Part shown: positions 61,986-64,000 of the stretch, in pieces
How the letters are laid out: the number at the start of each line of letters is the position of its first letter
Numbering within the stretch: the first letter of the stretch is position 1
The notes under the pieces: model-generated
The model's input: the letters and a program-made list of their open reading frames with translations, nothing else
What the model was told of the DNA's origin: nothing
The model's database searches: none
DNA from: Pelagadaptatus aseana
Lineage (GTDB): Bacteria > Pseudomonadota > Gammaproteobacteria > Pseudomonadales > Cellvibrionaceae
Assembly: GCA_040365065.1 (NCBI GenBank)
Contig: BAABNI010000014.1
Location: 1 to 64,000, forward strand
DNA length: 64,000 nt
Direction of reading: 5' to 3'
Made by a program: the position numbers and the translations under genes

Positions 61986-62774
61986 CTAAGCGCAGGTGCC
62001 ACCGTCGACGACAAATTCGGCACCGGTGCAATAGCTGCTGGCATCGGAGGCAAGAAACCGCACCACGTTGGCAACCTCATCCACCCGACCCTCACGACCC
62101 AATGGCGTGAGCTCCTTAACTTTTTGCTGAGCCTCTTCGATACTGGCGGCCATGCCGCAATCCACGAAATCCTGATAGACCTTTTCTCCCATGGCGGTGG
62201 CAATCACGCCCGGGTGCACCGAGTTCACGCGAATGCCTGTGCCCATGCGGGCAAATTCGACGGCGGTGTGTTTGGTGTAGAGACGCACCGCACCTTTGGA
62301 GGCACCGTAAGCGGAGTGCCCGGGAATGCCCATCATGCCCGCGGCTGAGGAAATATTAATGATGGAGCTGCCCGGTTGCATGACCTTGGCTGCAGCCCGG
62401 GTACCGAGAAAGATGGAGTCGACATTGATCTCCTGCACCCGGCGTACCTCTTCCAAGCAATTGTTGATGCACAGGCCGCCAACATAAATACCGGCGTTAT
62501 TGACCAATATGTCGAGGCGCCCGAATTGGTTGATGCACTCATCAATAATCTCTGACCAGCGATCTTCATCGATGACATTCTGTGGGGCCTGAGCTACCTG
62601 ATAGTCTTTGGCTTTCAGTTCACCAGTGGTTTGAGCCAGGGTGGCGGTGTCCATATCGGTCAGCAGCACCCGAGCACCTCCGGCGCAAAGCAATTCGGCG
62701 CAGGCGCGGCCGATCCCGGTGGCGGCTCCGGTGACCAGTGCCACCTTGTTTTCAACGTTTGCAAAGTTATCCAT
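61986..62774 (-). CDS. Short-chain dehydrogenase/reductase
   Basis: A 262-residue classical SDR: VALVTGAATGIGRACAELL nucleotide motif, LVNNAGIYVGG, catalytic INISSAAG and YGASKGA, and the C-terminal SYCTGAEFVVDGGT. LLTDMD after the second strand favours NAD. AAGAGAG precedes the ATG. It is about 40 per cent alike by eye to the SDR that follows, suggesting an old duplication within the operon. It lies 75 bases after the monooxygenase stop. Two related dehydrogenases next to a monooxygenase fit oxidation of a cyclic or secondary alcohol. Confidence 0.9.
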   Translation of the reverse strand: MDNFANVENKVALVTGAATGIGRACAELLCAGGARVLLTDMDTATLAQTTGELKAKDYQVAQAPQNVIDEDRWSEIIDECINQFGRLDILVNNAGIYVGGLCINNCLEEVRRVQEINVDSIFLGTRAAAKVMQPGSSIINISSAAGMMGIPGHSAYGASKGAVRLYTKHTAVEFARMGTGIRVNSVHPGVIATAMGEKVYQDFVDCGMAASIEEAQQKVKELTPLGREGRVDEVANVVRFLASDASSYCTGAEFVVDGGTCA

Positions 62775-62849
62775 GGGTCTCTCTTATTATTGATGGTTTA
62801 CAGTCTTTGGCCTGTCTTAGCCCTTGTCCTGTGTTAGCCCTTGTCCTGT

Positions 62850-64000
62850 TCAGGCCGCACTAATGGCAGGCTCTGGTTTAACGCGGTGCTGTTGCAGGTC
62901 GGCATAGTCCGGCGTTTTCATATCGGTGATCCATTGCTCCCAACTGTAGGGCCAGGAGGCCGCATCGCCATCGGCATCCAGATACCAGCTGTTACAACCG
63001 GTTACCCAGACAGTATTGGGCATGCCTTTCTTGATATAGGCCATAAACGCTTTTACGGCTTCCTCAGTAGGCTCAACCGCATCGAATTGCTGGTGACGCC
63101 AGTCTTCAATCAATTGCATGGCATAGTCGGCCTGAGTTTCACTCATACTGATCACCGAGTTATTGCCAATCGGGGTATTGGGTCCCAGCATCAGGAAAAA
63201 GTTGGGAAAACCCGGTAGCAGGATGGATTTGTAGGACACGGCTTTGTTTTGCCAAACCTGATTGATATCCAGACCGTCCCTGCCGATCAGATTCATGGGG
63301 CGCATAAAGGCAAAGGGATCAAATCCGGTAGAAAGTACCAGGATATCCAGTTCATGGAGCTTGCCGTCTTTGGTTTGAATACCCTTGGCGGTGATTTGAT
63401 CGATAGACTCCGTCACCAAATGGGCGTTGTCTTTCTGAATGGCCGGGTAGAAGTCGTTGTTGATGATCAGGCGTTTGCAACCCACCTGATACTCTGGTGT
63501 GAGCTTTTGCCGCAATGTCTTGTCTTTGATGCTGCGCTTGAGATTCCACTTGGCCAATCGGGAAATCATGGCTTGCTGGGCTTTACTGCCGGTGACCAGT
63601 TTACTGAACAGCTCCCGGAAACCCTTGCTGTAAAATTTATGCAACAACGGCGCAAGCATGGGATTGTTTCTGACTCGCTGTTTATCCTTGTCGCTGTAAT
63701 CTTTTTGCGGGAAGGGGATGATCCACTGCGGCGTGCGTTGAAACACCGATACTTCTGTACCCTCGGTGTTGATCAGGCGCGGGATCACTTGCGTGGCAGT
63801 GGACCCGGTACCAATGATGCCGATGCGTTTGCCTTTGAGTTCCACCGAGTGATCCCATTGGGCTGTGTGGAACATGTCGCCCTTAAAGCTGTTGATCCCC
63901 TTTATGTCCGGAAATGCCGGTTTGTGTAAGATGCCGGTGCAGTTGAACACAAAGTCGACAGTCAGCATTTGCCCCTTGCTGGTTTGCAGATGCCAACAGC
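62850..64000 (-). CDS. Flavin-binding monooxygenase, Baeyer-Villiger type (N-terminus beyond window)
   Basis: At least 382 residues of the C-terminal part; the frame runs through base 64000, so the FAD-binding N-terminus is outside. The Baeyer-Villiger fingerprint F-K-G-D-M-F-H-T-A-Q-W-D is present, matching F-x-G-x-x-x-H-x-x-x-W. The NADPH-binding Rossmann fold follows (KRIGIIGTGSTATQVIP), then VFQRTPQWIIPFPQKDY and the late LVLSTGFDPFAFM and FFLMLGPNTPIGNNSV segments. These enzymes insert oxygen next to ketones to give esters or lactones. It leads the leftward operon with two SDRs. The substrate cannot be read. Confidence 0.9.
   Translation of the reverse strand, partial: CWHLQTSKGQMLTVDFVFNCTGILHKPAFPDIKGINSFKGDMFHTAQWDHSVELKGKRIGIIGTGSTATQVIPRLINTEGTEVSVFQRTPQWIIPFPQKDYSDKDKQRVRNNPMLAPLLHKFYSKGFRELFSKLVTGSKAQQAMISRLAKWNLKRSIKDKTLRQKLTPEYQVGCKRLIINNDFYPAIQKDNAHLVTESIDQITAKGIQTKDGKLHELDILVLSTGFDPFAFMRPMNLIGRDGLDINQVWQNKAVSYKSILLPGFPNFFLMLGPNTPIGNNSVISMSETQADYAMQLIEDWRHQQFDAVEPTEEAVKAFMAYIKKGMPNTVWVTGCNSWYLDADGDAASWPYSWEQWITDMKTPDYADLQQHRVKPEPAISAA

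Overview
The window is a chromosomal segment of a free-living, probably marine or soil, flagellated gammaproteobacterium. The infC-rpmI-rplT-pheST-ihfA-merR block, a periplasmic nitrate reductase operon, sigma-54/NtrC-type promoters and glutamylated-putrescine catabolism all fit Gammaproteobacteria of the Pseudomonadales/Cellvibrionales kind. The genus is not decided by anything I can read. No rRNA operon, CRISPR array or intact insertion sequence is visible.

Layout. 1-3.3 kb: the end of a tRNA-Asn, an orphan Wzz-type chain-length protein, tRNA-Val(GAC), a RelE/StbD-type toxin-antitoxin pair and a tyrosine recombinase, which looks like a small worn island. 3.4-8.2 kb: an unusual chaperone-usher locus whose usher carries extra C-terminal domains including two SPOR-like repeats, facing a DUF4402 pilin-like gene. 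8.6-10.2 kb: purE-purK. 10.4-19.5 kb: a two-partner secretion/contact-dependent inhibition locus (TpsB, a 1974-residue TpsA with a lipase-like C-terminus, a small lipoprotein that is a candidate immunity protein, and an M48 lipoprotein protease). 19.7-27.2 kb: thrS, infC (rare ATT start), rpmI, rplT, pheS, pheT, ihfA and a MerR regulator. 27.5-29.6 kb: a chemoreceptor behind a sigma-28-like promoter.

29.7-41.2 kb is dominated by nitrate. It holds an nrtA-nrtB-nrtD nitrate ABC importer with an outer-membrane porin, behind an NtrC site and a sigma-54 promoter, and a complete napEFDABC operon with an FNR-like box upstream. A periplasmic binding-like protein and tRNA-Pro(GGG) lie between them. 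41.3-49.5 kb is a polyamine catabolism cluster: aldehyde dehydrogenase, LuxR regulator, gamma-glutamylputrescine synthetase, glutamine amidotransferase, NhaC-type antiporter and gamma-glutamylputrescine oxidase.

49.6-56.7 kb is a cyclic-di-GMP signalling cluster: a response regulator, a GGDEF cyclase, a PilZ protein and, divergently, a 1135-residue ammonium transporter-PAS-PAS-GGDEF-EAL fusion with its own NtrC site and sigma-54 promoter. 56.8-60.1 kb encodes a MoxR ATPase translationally coupled to a protein-isoaspartate-methyltransferase-like/GspE fusion. 60.3-64 kb has a DUF547 protein and a two-SDR plus Baeyer-Villiger-type monooxygenase operon that runs off the window.

The strongest candidates for something undescribed are the lipase-like CdiA C-terminus with a lipoprotein partner, the nitrogen-regulated Amt/c-di-GMP fusion, the PCMT-GspE/MoxR pair and the SPOR-tailed usher. 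Short dispersed palindromic repeats and a 100-bp tandem repeat decorate several intergenic regions. A 14-base stretch identical to the start of the common Illumina adapter lies between repeat units at 56.69 kb and should be checked as an assembly problem.
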